The translations under genes were made by a program, and so were the position numbers. The notes under the pieces are model-generated. The model ran no database searches. It saw only the letters and a program-made list of their open reading frames with translations, and was not told where the DNA came from. This document shows, piece after piece, positions 23,588-36,316 of a stretch of DNA of 64,000 bases. The DNA comes from Mortierella alpina (Eukaryota; Mortierellomycota; Mortierellomycetes; Mortierellales; Mortierellaceae): the NCBI GenBank assembly GCA_029449245.1, contig JANATF010000010.1, positions 124,001 to 188,000 on the forward strand. Direction: 5' to 3'. Positions within the stretch are counted from its first letter, which is position 1, and every line of letters begins with the position of its first letter.

Positions 23588-26500
23588 TCACTTTGCAAAG
23601 ACAGGTGAAGCCAGCGCAGAGGAAATCTTTTCCTCACACATTTCACTCATACGCTCCATCTCCACCGGTTCCAAAGCCTCCATCTCCATCAACAGATCGT
23701 ACAACTCCGGGTCCTTTTCAAACGGGTACCGTGTCGCAATCGTCCTAAATGTCAGGATCCGCTTAATGATGGTTGCAATCGTCCTGTGCTTGTGTAGATT
23801 GACTAACCATGGCGACGACGAGGTAGGCATTGTCATGCCCGCCTGATCCTGTACAGAAGACGCGCGATGCAAGTACGACACAGGATCTGCCCCCGTGGCA
23901 CTTTGTGGCGGACTTGGTAGCCGTTCCGTCCTATCCTGGTTCGCCTCTCTGGGCAGAGTTCTGGGCTCTACATAGGAAGGCAACTCCGTATTGTACAACA
24001 AGTCAGAGAGGTAAACACCTAGAATGTTTTCGGCCAGTTTTTTTTTTAAAAAAAAATAAACGACGATCGTTAGTGACCAAATTCGAATCCTTTTTGGAAT
24101 TTAGGTGGGTCCTCATAAGCCTTACCTAGAAAAGGGATGGACCCACGGTGCTGCTGCTGAGCCTTATCTGTGTCCTGGGGAGACTGATACGGCGACGACT
24201 GTAAACTATGTTGTCGTTCTCTCTGTTTGTCCTTGCTTAACGTGGACACCAATGATGGGAAGACAGGCCCAGAGAGCGATTTGGTGTGGCCAGACATCGT
24301 TGTACCCGTGGTATGGCTTGAGCTCTTACCAAAGGACGATGTGTGCTGATGGGAATGAGTTCGTGGGTGTGCCGTTGTCGGTGAACCGTGCTTATCCTTG
24401 TCCTTGCTGCTGCTGCTGATGCTCATCTTGCTAAACAAACTTGAACTGACAGCGCTACCAGCTACCTGCTGCTGGCTCTGCTTCGTGCCTCCCCCTCCAC
24501 CCCCCGATGCCGCCGGCGTTGACGTAGAGGTCTCATTGGACAATGCCGCAGCGCCTCCTGCTCCTCCTGCTCCTGCGGCGCCTCCCCATTCATCAGCAAT
24601 GTTCTTCATGGCATTGCGGAGATGTTTCCAGTTGTGGAATGGCGAAGTGTACTCTACGAGCTCCTGCATAACTCTCATCTCCTGCGATCGCACACGAGCC
24701 CAAGTTCGATTTAGTCGTGAGACCTCATGGGCTTGCAGCCCAAGCATTAGTTGGGTTAAAGAGCTGAAGTTTGAGTGATTGAAGCAGGTCTGCCAAGTTT
24801 GATAGAGAATTTTAAGCCATGTTAGAAAATGCTTTCGCAGGCAGTGATTGTGAACAAAAGGTCCACATCCGAACCGCTAGAGCTGGAAGCTGGAACCTAC
24901 GTGTGCTATCCGAATGAACTTCTCGATCACCTTGACCCTGAGATCTAAGTCCGTTGTCTTCAAAATCTCAGATGTCACCCAGTGGCATGTCTAAATAGGA
25001 AATTAAAAAAACGGTCGATAAACGTCAGCTCAAACTTCTAACCTCCATTGCCTGCACAGGCCAGGAGAAGAGAAAAAGCCCAACTCGCTTACTAGGTTGA
25101 ACCGGTCCACTAGCTGGGTCACTTTAGGACTGTCCGTTGTTTGCGATTGTTGCGGAAATCTCTGCGTGATCGTCCGTGCAGTCTGGGAGCGACTGAGGGG
25201 CCACGGACGCTTCTCCAGGGAAGGCGTTGGCCTGTCCAAGGGCAAAATGGTCTCCATCGCCAACAGATCTTGATCCTTTGACCGGTTCAGCTCCTGGCCA
25301 TCCCTCTCTTCTTCAGTAGATATGTCTGCGGCAGTCTGGGTCGGCTTCTTTCTCCATCCCGCATTTACTAACTCGTACCACGGGATCTGGTTCAAAAACT
25401 CCCGCTCGATAAGACACAGTTGCTGGGCAATCATTTCGGATCGATAACGGAGAACAATAGAAGGAGGCTGCCGGGGAAAGTCCCTGGCTGGTGAGATGAT
25501 GTTCTGGAAGCGAGGGTTCATCGGGCTTCGCTGCTGGAAATAGCTGTTTTCGTGACCCTGGTGACTGAAGTAGGCTCCGTGGCTAGGGTGGAACAGAGGC
25601 GACTGAAATCGATGTGCGGCTCCTGAACCGGCGCCAGCGCCGATCTTGGCCGTGGAATTTGATCTAGCAACGGATTTGGCATCAGGCGGTGGCGAGATTT
25701 CTTGTTCAGACAGGTGCAAAAGGTGGGAGTCGGACGTGGATCGGGTTTGAGTAGTTGGGCTTGAGAGCGGGCTGTCCTCAGTAACAGGGTTGGGGCCAGC
25801 GGCCATGGTGGCTAGAGAATGAGGCTGCGAATGCGATGAACTTGGCGACTTCAGCGACGCGGTCCTCTTCAGCGTGTCTTTGCTGTTGTTGCCAGAGTTA
25901 TTCTCCTGACCAATCAGGATTCGCAGTTGACGCTGTGTCTCCTCAAGCGCTGCTGCGTATGCTGCGCCTTCCAGCAGAGGCTCCTGCACAGTCGACGTTA
26001 CCGCCGTCCCAGCCGATACCCTGCGTCCTTCCAGCTTACCGTTCTCCCACCCACCAAGACTCTGGATGTCAGTGGAGTGGCGTCGATACGGTGGATACTC
26101 CTGCAGGCTCTGGCGGTGTTGCAAGTAGTGATGATGAAAGTGCGTGTGCATGATCGGCATCGTCTGGCGGTGTGGGTGCAATGCAAGCGAATGGTTTCTA
26201 CGCGTACCCATGCCAGGACTAGGGGCTTTTAACGAGCTTCTTGGCGTTGCAGGTCTCACTCCTTCCTCCTCCATCGCGCCTTCAGGCACATTATCCATCG
26301 TCACCTGCAGGGAACTACGGCGAGAATGGCTTGAATGGATAACATCGACGCTTCTGCGACGCATCGCCGTTCGTTGAGAGCAAGACTCTGTGCTCCTGTC
26401 ATCTGTATCAGCTCCTTGCTCCTGTCCAGTGAAAAGGCGCTCAACAAAGCGGTCCACGTTTCCAGCATCACCCCGCTCCTTGAATGCCTGACTGGGAGGT

Positions 26501-29500
26501 ACATGTCCCTGACTGATGATGGCACCGTAGACAGAGGAGTTGGTCGAGGACATTGTCGTCCATGATGCGCGATGATCGCGCTTCGGAACCGTTCTTCGTA
26601 GTGGCCTGCTGACGGGCGTTGGCATTAGCAAGGAATGTACCGATGGATGTGGATCCCAGCTCATGGCCACCCGATCCTGATCTAGCAGCTCCCTCGCTGT
26701 CACCAGCTCTTTGTCGTTCGTAACACCGCTGGAGCCAGATGCTGATTGTCCCTGATCCCCGTTATCCAGTGCAATATATCCGGACTCGCCTGCCAGCCGC
26801 AGCTGACTCGAAAGCATCGGCTGCTCCAGTCGCCAGTGCTGGGGCTTTAGGTCCTTGGCGTGCTCTGACCTAGCACTTCTGATAGACGAGATCACAGGCT
26901 CAGCTGCCTGGATTCTGGCCCTCTCAGACCACTGGTCATCCTCCTCATCCTCGTCACTAGACCAACCGTATGACTCTGTCTCGCGCTGACGATCCTTGCT
27001 GGAAATACGCTGACTTTCTGAGGAATCGACCATACTGTTTGGTGATTCGCAGGCGTCGAGCATGGTCATTGAGCGTGATAGTTTACTCATGCCAGGATGG
27101 ACACGGTCCTCATGCCACTGTTGGAGGGAATGGTCGCGTGCATTGCCGCTCGAAGATCCCGCAAAATCCTGTGGGCTGTGTTTGGGCAGGCCCTTGCCAT
27201 TGAAAGGTTCTCCCATGACCAAAGAATGATTGGAAGCGGAAGCTGCTGCAAGATGAAGGTCATGAATGGACGACGACGATGACTTTAGCAGGAAGGCGCG
27301 TTTGACTTTTGACAGTTGCTCCACAGTCGCATTCATATACTGCGTCCATGTTTTCTTCTTCTCCGAGGACGTAAAGGGTCGAGGAGGTGGATTCATGTAG
27401 GGCTCTAGAGGCCGAGGTGATTCCGGTGGCGAGAGTGCGAGGGACGAAGATGAGTCGAACGATGGAGCTGCGTATGATTGCGGCCGCTGGTGGTTCCTGG
27501 AGTCACTGGAGCGTGGCACGGTATGGCTTCGATGATGGTGATGATGGTGATGATGGTGTTGGTTTTGAGAATGGTAAGGCGAATGATCAGAGGCTTCCGG
27601 AGAATGAAGGTATTTCGAACACCCTGCTGGCATGACCTCTGGGGTATTTGAGGACAAACAGCGTGCTGTGCCATGCGAGGTGGAGGACACGGCCGAGAAG
27701 GCGGGGGAAGGCAGCTGTCCTTTGCCCTCTGCGTGTTGCTCACCGTCTACACTCTCATCCTCCGAGTTAAAGTCATCTGTATCCCCATCATCATCCTCCA
27801 ATTCTTGATCGTAATCCTGCGCTCTGTGGATGACTGCATCATTATCTTCTGGGTATATGTCGACTTCGCTCTGACTTTCCATGGAATACAGATCCGGTTC
27901 CTGCTCCGTAGACGCATCTGCAGATGACCTCTCGTCTTCGGTCCTGGGGCGTTGTTCAAAGTCCATATCCATATACTCGCGCGTCGACACATGCTGGTAA
28001 CGCTTGTCAAGCGTTAAGCCGCTCTCCAAACTCGATCGCTTGCTCGTTTTGGGGAGTTCACCATCGGCTATGAGACGTTAAGTAAAAAAGGAGAAGGCGG
28101 AGAACGTCAGTGAAACGAAGAGTAAGAACAAAAGACCTGAGGAATCAAATGAAACCATAGATACATACCGAGGTGGTCAAAGCTGCGATAACGATCGGCT
28201 AAATGGCTAGGCTCGTCTCCTTGCCGCGAGGATGGAGGCTTCTCTAATGCTCTCTGTGCCATTTCGCGGCAGTGGACCTTTCTCTTGAGATGGAAGAGCC
28301 TCCTTAACTCTTTGACAATTCTCTGGTCACGGACGCTGCTTTGTACAATGGGGTGCTCTGCCAAAGATCTCAAATTTTCGATAAAGGTGCGACGGAGCAC
28401 TTTGGATTCCATGAAGTCGTACTCAAAATAGTTCAAGAGCCAGTGCCGCATGGTGACAAATGTACGGACTCTGACTATTTGTCGTTGGGGGGTGTCCTCC
28501 GTGAGGGCCCAGTGAAAACGAGCCATGAGCAGCTTGAACAGGGCCAGGGGCGAAATGAACAGCCGAAAAATCAAGAAAAAGTCCGTGAGAAAGGTGTAAT
28601 CTGGAGGGGTTGTGAAAGCACGTTTGAGCAGTAGAATTGAGTGTCAATATCCCACATAACATGCATAATCCAAGATGGTGCGTGCTTGATACAACGAAAG
28701 GAAGCGTGGACACAAAAACACTCACCAATATCGCTTGTAAGTTTCTCAACCAACTTTTCGACAGTTGCAGCCATGATAACTCGGGCTTCTGAAGCAGCAG
28801 CCGGCTGGTGTGATGTGCTGGATCCAGCAACATTGGCACTTGCCGTTCCAGATTTGGCGGATGACGATGCTGATGCGGAGCCAGAGGATCTCATTGCCGA
28901 TGCAATGCTGCTGAGTTTGTCAGAAGGCTTTGAAGAGGTGGGCGAGGAGGGAGGACTTGTACCAGGTGGCGTATCCGATCCTGATCGTGCGGCCCTACTT
29001 GTGGGGGAAGTAGCCTCGGCTGAGATTCCTTCGCACGGCCTATGTAGATCATTGTCAAGCGAATCCCGCTTTCCTCTCTCCCTCAATTTAAACGCCTCGC
29101 CTGCAGACCATCTTTTTACGATTGAGGATGAGACTTCGGGCGAGGAAAGAGTCTGTGATTGGTGTTGGCCGTGGTTTGAGTGCGTAGCGTCGATAGGTGC
29201 GGAGGGTACTGCTGTACTCCCGGCGCTGCGTGTTGTGCTCCAGAGAATATAGGCTTCGTTGTCGTCCGATATGACACTATCAAAGACGGAAGGGTGAATG
29301 TCTGGGACAGCCTGAGTTGTGCTTTCGAGGTCACTCTGTCCGTGTCCGCCATGCTGCAATGGATGGATCTCTGGTGTGAAAACCTGCTTGTCAAAGACCG
29401 GTTCCCGACTTGCTGAGAGAACACCCGTAATTGTGCTACGACGATGATCGACGCCGGCTGCTTCAGTCTGCTTGGCTTGACCATTGGCACCATTCGTCCG

Positions 29501-30280
29501 GGCTTTATCGAACGTAAGTCCAATGTCGGTAAAGGACGGAATAGGCGGCAGCGTCCATTGTGATGCGAAGTAATCAGTGGGTGAGGATACTGGCGTCGGT
29601 GGGGGGTACACAAGATCCGGCTCGGCATTGGGTCTATATGCGCACGAGTCCTGCTGAAGACTGTTGCCAGTACTTTTGCTGGCGGCACTGAGCACCCAGT
29701 CTTTGTCAACATTGCAGATACTAGGTACGTCTCTGGGCGATGTTGATGCTGAAGGAGTGGCTGCGACTGTGGAGGCTATAGGGAGCATTTCAAGACCGGA
29801 CGCGCCGGCTGAATCGGTTGAATCGGCAGCTGACGTTGTACCAGTCTTCAGAGGTGGTAGTGCGGGCGATTTGCGGCTGTGAAGGTCTTTGGGCGTGATT
29901 TGAAGATGCAGAATCACTCCGTCGCGGTCTAGGGTCTGAGCAGGAGTCGCGCTATCGCCACCCACATTACCGCCCTGTATTTCAGCGTGAGCTACATCCA
30001 TGCCGCTGTCCACTGGATGTGCGGATGGCTTTTCTCCCATATGTGTCTCCTGTGTGTCCTCTTCTCCCCCCATAGATTCTGCTGGTGCTGTAGATGGCAG
30101 TATTATTGGCGTCAGACGTGAGGGTGTATCCCGCGCATTTCGCGTCACGGAGGTGTGACGGGAAGTAGTCTTGTGGTCGACTGTCAGACCTGATGGGATC
30201 GCTTCAACTACAGGCGATGTGGTTGCTGTGGTTATTGTGGTTGTTGTGTCTGCATCGGAGAACGGCCCGGGCAGAGACAT
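23588..30280 (-). CDS. Ras guanine-nucleotide exchange factor (REM + CDC25 domains), very large
   Basis: This protein activates Ras-type GTPases by GDP release. The exons, read leftwards, are 28726-30280, 28169-28600, 25093-28067, 24901-24990, 24126-24789 and 23588-24018, giving 2,048 residues. Residues 1-495 are Ser/Thr/Pro-rich disorder. The REM (RasGEF-N) domain follows (about 500-640: VEKLVEKLTSD, DYTFLTDFFLIFRLF, LLNYFEYDF). A linker of nearly 900 residues contains a poly-His run and acidic patches. The CDC25 catalytic domain (about 1530-2040) has IAQQLCLIEREFLNQI, LVDRFN, FNHSNFSSLTQLMLGL, RLNRTW, SIPFLGVYLSDL and a closing helix IKRILTFRTIATRYPF. Two low-complexity insertions interrupt it (see findings). 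No SH3 or PH domain was seen. The ATG at 30280 follows an in-frame stop; an upstream non-coding or coding exon cannot be excluded. Confidence 0.9.
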
Positions 30281-31430
30281 GGGTTGACCATGGCTGCCGT
30301 ACAATCAGACGCAGCGAACATGTCGAGAATATGTGGCCAGGTGCAGAGAGAGAGCGATGCAAAGGATATCGACGTCCCATTCAGGCCAGCACATAAACAC
30401 AGGGCACAAACAGAACACAAGCCGCGCACAAACAAGAGAAGAGGGCATTCGGTACGACAAAGGCATGGCGCGCACACAAACAGACGAGGCAAGTAGGATA
30501 CCCGCGTCGATTTTTTTGTTTTTATCGTCAAGGGGTCCAGTCAGTGGAAGGGAGAGAAAAATAGATGGCCATGAGAAGGGAACGAAAAAGAAGAAAAAAA
30601 GGATGCAGGGGAAGGGTAATCCGTAAAGGGAATAGTAGATGGAAGAGGAAAGGGCCAAGGGCACAACACGAAAAAAAAAAAGAAGGGAACAGATGAAGAT
30701 ATACCGTGGTAAGTTTACCATCATCATCACACCGACATACATCCCCTTTTCCGTTTCCCTTTATCCATAGCTACGCGACACATGTACATACGTCGAGACT
30801 GGCTGATCACTTTCTGCCACGGCTGGTACGACTGGAGATGCATCCCTCGGCAGAGGTGCAGCCGAGTCCATAGTGTGTAGGGGCACTGATATTGCTTTGT
30901 CGGGCCGACGACTCACTGGGCAATGAGCGTCTCCTTCTTGCTGGTTTGACGCCTTTATGCGCACGATATGCCGGCAGAAGAGCGAGAGAGAGATAGAGAG
31001 AGTATCAGCGAGTCAGGTCTGGCTATGGGTGCGATAGGTGTGAGAGCATAAAGAGCAACCGTAAAGACAGTAACCAAGGGGAGTGGCAGGTGTGCTGAGA
31101 AAGTCAAAAACTGGAGTTCCAACGCCGAGCGCAAACGAGATATCTCGAGGGGGTACGTGTGTGTGTGGAGAGAGAGAGTGGGAGAGAGAGTGGGAGAGAG
31201 AGACGTACCTGGCTTGCTGCCAGAGGAATGACTCCGTCCGAGATGCTGTGCGTGTTCTTCCTGGAGAATGCGAGGCAGCAGAACGCGTGTTTTCAACAAA
31301 GTTTGGCGAGGACAGGCACTGCTGTTGCAGAGCAGCACAAGGCAAAAGTGAATGCGAATGCGAATGCGAGGCGAGAGACGTCGGCCGAGTACAACGGATT
31401 AGGGGAATGGGGATGGGATGAATGAGAATG

Positions 31431-31431
<1 letters not shown>

Positions 31432-31465
<34 letters not shown>

Positions 31466-31470
31466 AAGGA
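31432..31470. repeat. (GGACGA)n tandem repeat
   Basis: About six tandem copies of the hexamer GGACGA, the last slightly changed to GGACAA, lie between the RasGEF and NADPH oxidase genes. Confidence 0.8.
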
Positions 31471-31655
31471 CGACAATGGCAGAGGGAAAAGACAGAAAAA
31501 AAGGAGGGCAGGGGAACAAAGCAAAAAGGCAAAGCAGCGAGCTAGAGCAGGGCAGGACGTCAAAAAATGAATACACAAAACCCTTTTTGCTCGTTCCTCG
31601 ATCATCCTATTGACTCTTTATCGTGCTGGCGATAGTCATCCTCTTCTTCATGCTG

Positions 31656-31657
<2 letters not shown>

Positions 31658-31688
<31 letters not shown>
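31658..31688. repeat. (CT)n simple repeat
   Basis: About 15 CT dinucleotides, ending in a slightly degenerate CTTTCTCT, lie in the divergent intergenic region. Confidence 0.8.
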
Positions 31689-31693
<5 letters not shown>

Positions 31694-33190
31694 GTTTTCT
31701 CTCTTTTGTCTCTATTCTCTCGACGTATCCCGCCTTTGTACCCGAAGGTGCACACGCTCGTGCCTCGTAGTAAAGCGCGTCCTGTGTTTAGACTAAAAGG
31801 CAGAGACGTTGCCCGCGCACGGAGATGAGATCTGGGTCTTCGAGGACCCTCCCCTAGAGCGTCAGGTTTGCAAAGCCCGCTGGGAGGACACGGTCAAGGA
31901 AGCCAAAACACAAAGAGCTTTCATTGCCTAATAAATTGCGCTCTGAGGCCTTGCTCATCAAAGCACCTCTGCATTAGCCTATGCTGTCTGATGGGGGCAC
32001 TGTCTGTTGCTTTTGCTTGCTCAGCTCTGCATGGCTTGCTTTGCTACCTTAACTCTATCTCAGATTGAGAGATCCATACCGCGTCGTGCTCCTCCTCACA
32101 CTGCCTCATTCTTAGCCTCTCTTCATACGTGGTGCCTTTGCCACTGCAGCAAAACTTTACGCTCGATTGACGCTCGAGCGCACCGTACCTCTTCCCCCCG
32201 CCCCCTTTTTAGCTGCTCGCACCTACGCTCCTCGCCTTTCCTCAAGAGCATGAAGTGCCTGTCGCGAATCTTAAAAAGTACCCCGATCGCCAGAGCTTAC
32301 CCGCTCCTTTTGCACCTAATTTAGCAAACGACGAAGGAGCACTGACAAATAAACCTTGGACCTTCTTCTGTCGATCTCAGTGAGCTCATAGGCGCTAGTT
32401 TTAGTCTGCAGAAAGGCCCAGATCTCCGGCATATCTGAAGCTGTTGGACATGCATTCTGCAACTTTGCCCCTCCTACTTTCATCCACCTGCCCGCGCACC
32501 TCGCATATTCCATTACGGTGGGGGAGGAGGAGGAGAGAAACGCCAAAGATGATATGACTTTGCCACAGTTCTCTGGCTGAGTTTTATATCCATCAGCCCA
32601 CGGGCAATCGCCAAAAGGCGTGCCATTATTAAAAACAAGGAGGTTCTGCCATGGCAAGAAACAAAGTGGACGCATGCCGCTCGAGAACGGTGTTTTTGCA
32701 CGGGTTGCAACCGAAAGGAGCAAGTTCAAGGCAGAAGGGCACACATAGAGGTTCAAGGGAGGAAACAAGGGGGACCGACACAATCACTACGGAAATAGAG
32801 CTATCCGCGTAACCCCGTGGCCCACACCCAAAGAGTCCTCGACAGGCATTTGTCTCCTACCTGACGATTGTCCCGCTTTCGCTTTGGCGTTGTTTTTGTA
32901 ACAGTGCTAGCTCTCGCACTGGCCAGACAAACTTCTACACCCTTCTTGCCTCTGCTCTCGCCTTTGAATTCCCCCCTCCAACAGCCTGCTCATCGTTTCG
33001 CGCTCATTCAGTTCTCCATTGTTCATTCAATTCCATCCAACAAGCGAACAAATCAGTCAGCTACAGGACCCCACGGCCTACAACAACAGCAGTAACAGCA
33101 ACATCAAGCTATCGCCTTTTTCGTTTTTATTCCGAGGCCCGGGCGCCGCTTTAGAGAAAGGCACTTTGGTTGAAAAAACAGACCAAGCCA

Positions 33191-35157
33191 ATGAACCGGC
33201 GGCAGCAGCAGCAATATGACCATGGTGGCACGGACCTACATCGCCTTCAACCGCTGAGCAAATCGCAGCATGGAATGGGCCTGGAGCAGATTGACGATGA
33301 GGCTAAGGAGCACATTTCATGGCATCAGAGGATCAGCATCTGGATGATCAATGAAGGCAAGTCCTTTTTTTTTTACTTCTGTTCTCTCTAGCTCCCTTCG
33401 GATTCCTTGAAGGCTTCAACGCGTTCCAGGGTCCTTCCTATTGTTTCAGTGTAGTTGGCCAATCGAAGCTCTCAAAAAAAAAACTCCACCCCTTTGTCGT
33501 ACCGCACACCGCGCTAATACGGCCACCATCATCTGTGCTCCTCCGCTTGCAGGCAGCCGCGTCATCTTCCTTGGCTTGTGGATCCTGGTCCACGTCGGCC
33601 TCTTTGGCCTCGCCTTCTTCAACTACCACTACTCGGACAACTTTGAGATTGCTCGGTCCAAACTCGGGATCACCCTACCCGTTGCGCGAGGCGCCGCCTT
33701 GGTCCTCCATGTCGACTCGGGCATGATCCTCTTTCCAGTGTGCAGAACACTCATTTCCTGGCTTCGATCCACGCCTCTCAACAGGATCGTCCCCTTTGAT
33801 AAGGCCATTGCCTTTCACAAGTCCATCGCCTACAGCATCGTCTTCTTTACCGCTCTCCATACGATTGCTCACTATGTCAACTTTTGGAGGCTGGCCAAGG
33901 CTGAACCGGACAAGTACCACTTCTGGACCTTGATGTTTGTCTCTGGTCCTGGACTCACGGGCCATTTGATGCTGCTCTTCCTGGGGATCATGGTCGTGAC
34001 ATCGCTCCCGAGCGTCCGTAGAAGGAAGTTTGAAGTCTTTTGGTACTGGCATCACCTATTCCTTGGCTTTTTTGGCGTGTTCTCGATCCACGGTGCATTC
34101 TGCCTGCTGACACCCGACCGACCACCCCACTGCAAGGATATTGCCAGCTTTTGGAAGTATTGGGTCGCGAGCGGATTTGTGTATCTCCTGGAGAGGATCA
34201 TGCGCGAGTGGCGTGCCGGTCAAAAGACGGTCGTCTCCAGAGTTATCCTTCACCCGTCCAAGGTCGTGGAGATTCAGATCAAGAAGGAGGACTGCCAGGC
34301 ACTGGCTGGACAGTACATCTTTTTGTGCTGCCCCGAGGTGTCGCTCTGGCAATGGCACCCCTTCACGCTGACGAATGCACCAGAAGAAGACTATCTCAGT
34401 GTACACATCCGTGTCATTGGCGATTTCACAACAGAGCTGGCCAAGAAACTTGGATGTGATGTGGAGGGTGTGGGCGAATGGGAGGAGAACCTAGGAGACA
34501 AAAACGGCCTGGTCACGATCCTGCCAAAGATTATGATCGACGGACCGTTTGGTGCAGCCTCCGAGGATGTCTTCAAGTACGAGGTTACGGTCTTGGTGGG
34601 GGCTGGTATTGGCGTGACACCCTTTGCGAGCGTGCTCAAGAGTATTTGGTACAGAGTCAACTATCCGACCAAGGCGACCAAGCTGCATAAGGTGTACTTT
34701 TTTTGGATTTGTCGCGACAAGGAGTCCTTTGAATGGTTCCAGTCGCTGCTGCTGGCGCTTGAGTCTCAGGACTTGAACCAGTTTATTGAGATTCACACGT
34801 TCTTGACAGGACGGCTGAGGCACTCGGAGGTGGGCAACCTGATGATCAACGAGGAGGGCGCCTTTGCAGACACGGTGACAGGACTGAGAGCTAGAACTTG
34901 TTTTGGAAGACCGAACCTGGACCTGGAGTTTGACCGTATCCGGGGCCACCACGCCGACACAGATATTGGCGTGTTCTTTTGTGGGCCAAAGAAGATGGGG
35001 AAGCAGCTGCATGCGTGCTGCACCAAGTTCAGTACGGGATCCACGCAGTTTGTCTGGCACAAAGGTATGACATGCTTCAGGAACAAAGGGAAAGCAAAGA
35101 GTAGAAGGCCTGAACTGATACTAACGCTAGCACCTCTATTGTATAGAAAACTTTTGA
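33191..35157 (+). CDS. NADPH oxidase, NoxA/NoxB-type catalytic subunit
   Basis: This membrane flavocytochrome passes electrons from NADPH through FAD and two haems to oxygen, making superoxide for hyphal growth and differentiation signalling. The exons are 33191-33356, 33553-35064 and 35147-35157, giving 562 residues. The haem ligand pairs keep gp91phox spacing: H144/H158 and H222/H235. FAD-binding motif is HPFTLTNAP and NADPH motifs are GAGIGVTPFASVLKS and FFCGPKKMG. The C-terminus VWHKENF is the family hallmark. There is no EF-hand or long N-terminal extension, so it is not NoxC/Nox5. The first intron begins GC, not GT (GAAG then gcaagt), and the other boundary closes the frame only with that site. 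No p67phox/NoxR regulator is nearby; Rac dependence is inferred from the family. Confidence 0.94.
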
Positions 35158-35334
35158 AAAGAAAAATCAGTGACGTGTGGCAGGCAGCGAAATGTAGGGA
35201 ATTACTGTAGCACCCGGATGCATCATCTTTCGTCTCTTTTCATTCGTAAATTCATAAAGACTATACCCCATTGTCCTCCGCAACACCAATTTTGCCTTTG
35301 ACCTTTATCCCAGACGCACAAAGAATACACCATC

Positions 35335-36224
35335 ATGGCTTTCCGCAAAATCGACATTGACGCCCTAGAGGAGGATGCACTGGGACAGGACGAGCTTGAC
35401 TTTCAAGAGATTGGCGAGCCCCGTCCTCAACACGAAGTCGAGGCTCAGGTGAACAGCCGCGCCCAGGAGGTCAGGTCATTGCTGCAACGGTATGTCATCG
35501 CAGCCAGGCTCCGCCCGCTCATTTGCAGCAGGAAACACAAAGACTCTCAGGAATACAAAAGCGGTGTGCTGCAATTGGGCTGGAAAAGAAAAACTCATCT
35601 CGCGATTTCTCTTTTCACTCTGTAGTGGTGACCTTGCAGGAGCACTCTCTACATCACTCCAGAACCCTCCATATGGAAGACACTTGGAAGCAGCCAAGGT
35701 AAATGAGCTCTCTGCTTGATCCTTGGGAAGCTTGTCTGCACGGCAACAGTACTTCCTCAGCAACGCGAGATGGAATCATGCGACTATTATTAGGATTTTG
35801 TTCCTAGCTCCCTCCTCCTATTAATGCCATATACTGTATACTACTGTTTTTCCCCTTCTGCTAGGCCAGGAACACCCAGACAGTGATGGAGGTTCTGATC
35901 TCCATTAAGGTCGCGGATATGGCTCAGTTCGTCAAGAACCTGTCATTTGAAGAGCAGGATGTGATGATGAAATACCTTTATGCATGCATGGCCAACCCAG
36001 AGCAGAGCAACTCGGGCCAGATCCTGGCTTGGCATGAAAAGGTAGGCAACTCGAGAGAGAACATTTGTTTTTTTGCGAGGTTTGTGGCGAACTGCTCAGG
36101 TGTTGAGATTGGTGAAGGCTGTCGTTTAACTCTTGGCTTTTATTGCGTTGTTTCCAATTAGCTTTCAGAGGTGGCCGGACCAGGATGTATCGTTCGCGTT
36201 ATCACGGACAGGAGAACTGTCTAG
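35335..36224 (+). CDS. ARPC5: Arp2/3 complex subunit 5 (ARPC5, p16)
   Basis: This is the smallest subunit of the Arp2/3 actin-nucleating complex, at endocytic patches. The exons are 35335-35489, 35626-35698, 35865-36041 and 36162-36224, giving 155 residues (family about 150). It begins MAFRKIDIDALEED and contains REVNS-like VNSRAQEVRSLLQRGD, NPPYG, VMEVLISIKVADM, LSFEEQDVMMKYLYACM and the conserved end GPGCIVRVITDRRTV. All introns are GT-AG with frames kept. It lies 177 bases after the oxidase on the same strand. Confidence 0.95.
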
Positions 36225-36248
36225 TAGGAGCAACGAGAAGGGTATACG

Positions 36249-36254
36249 AATAAA
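36249..36254 (+). terminator. AATAAA poly(A) signal of ARPC5
   Basis: A perfect AATAAA lies 25 bases past the ARPC5 stop and 63 bases before the next proposed start codon. Confidence 0.6.
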
Positions 36255-36316
36255 AATTGCAGTCGGCAGAAAATGATGCCGTCAAGAGGGCCTCGATATA
36301 GACCTTGAGCACCACT

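Larger units (their letters stand above)
30281..33190. promoter_or_regulatory. Divergent region between RasGEF and NADPH oxidase
   Basis: This 2.9 kb region separates two head-to-head genes. It contains GA-rich tracts (about 31160-31205), a GGACGA hexamer array (31432-31470), a CT dinucleotide run (about 31658-31688) and CA-rich or pyrimidine-rich leader before the oxidase. Open frames here (for example 32316-32783 on the minus strand, 155 codons) match nothing I know and have no splice partners. Confidence 0.5.

Noticed and set aside
32316-32783. Minus-strand open frame of 155 codons between RasGEF and NADPH oxidase
   Set aside because: No family resemblance, no splice sites, composition like the surrounding non-coding DNA.
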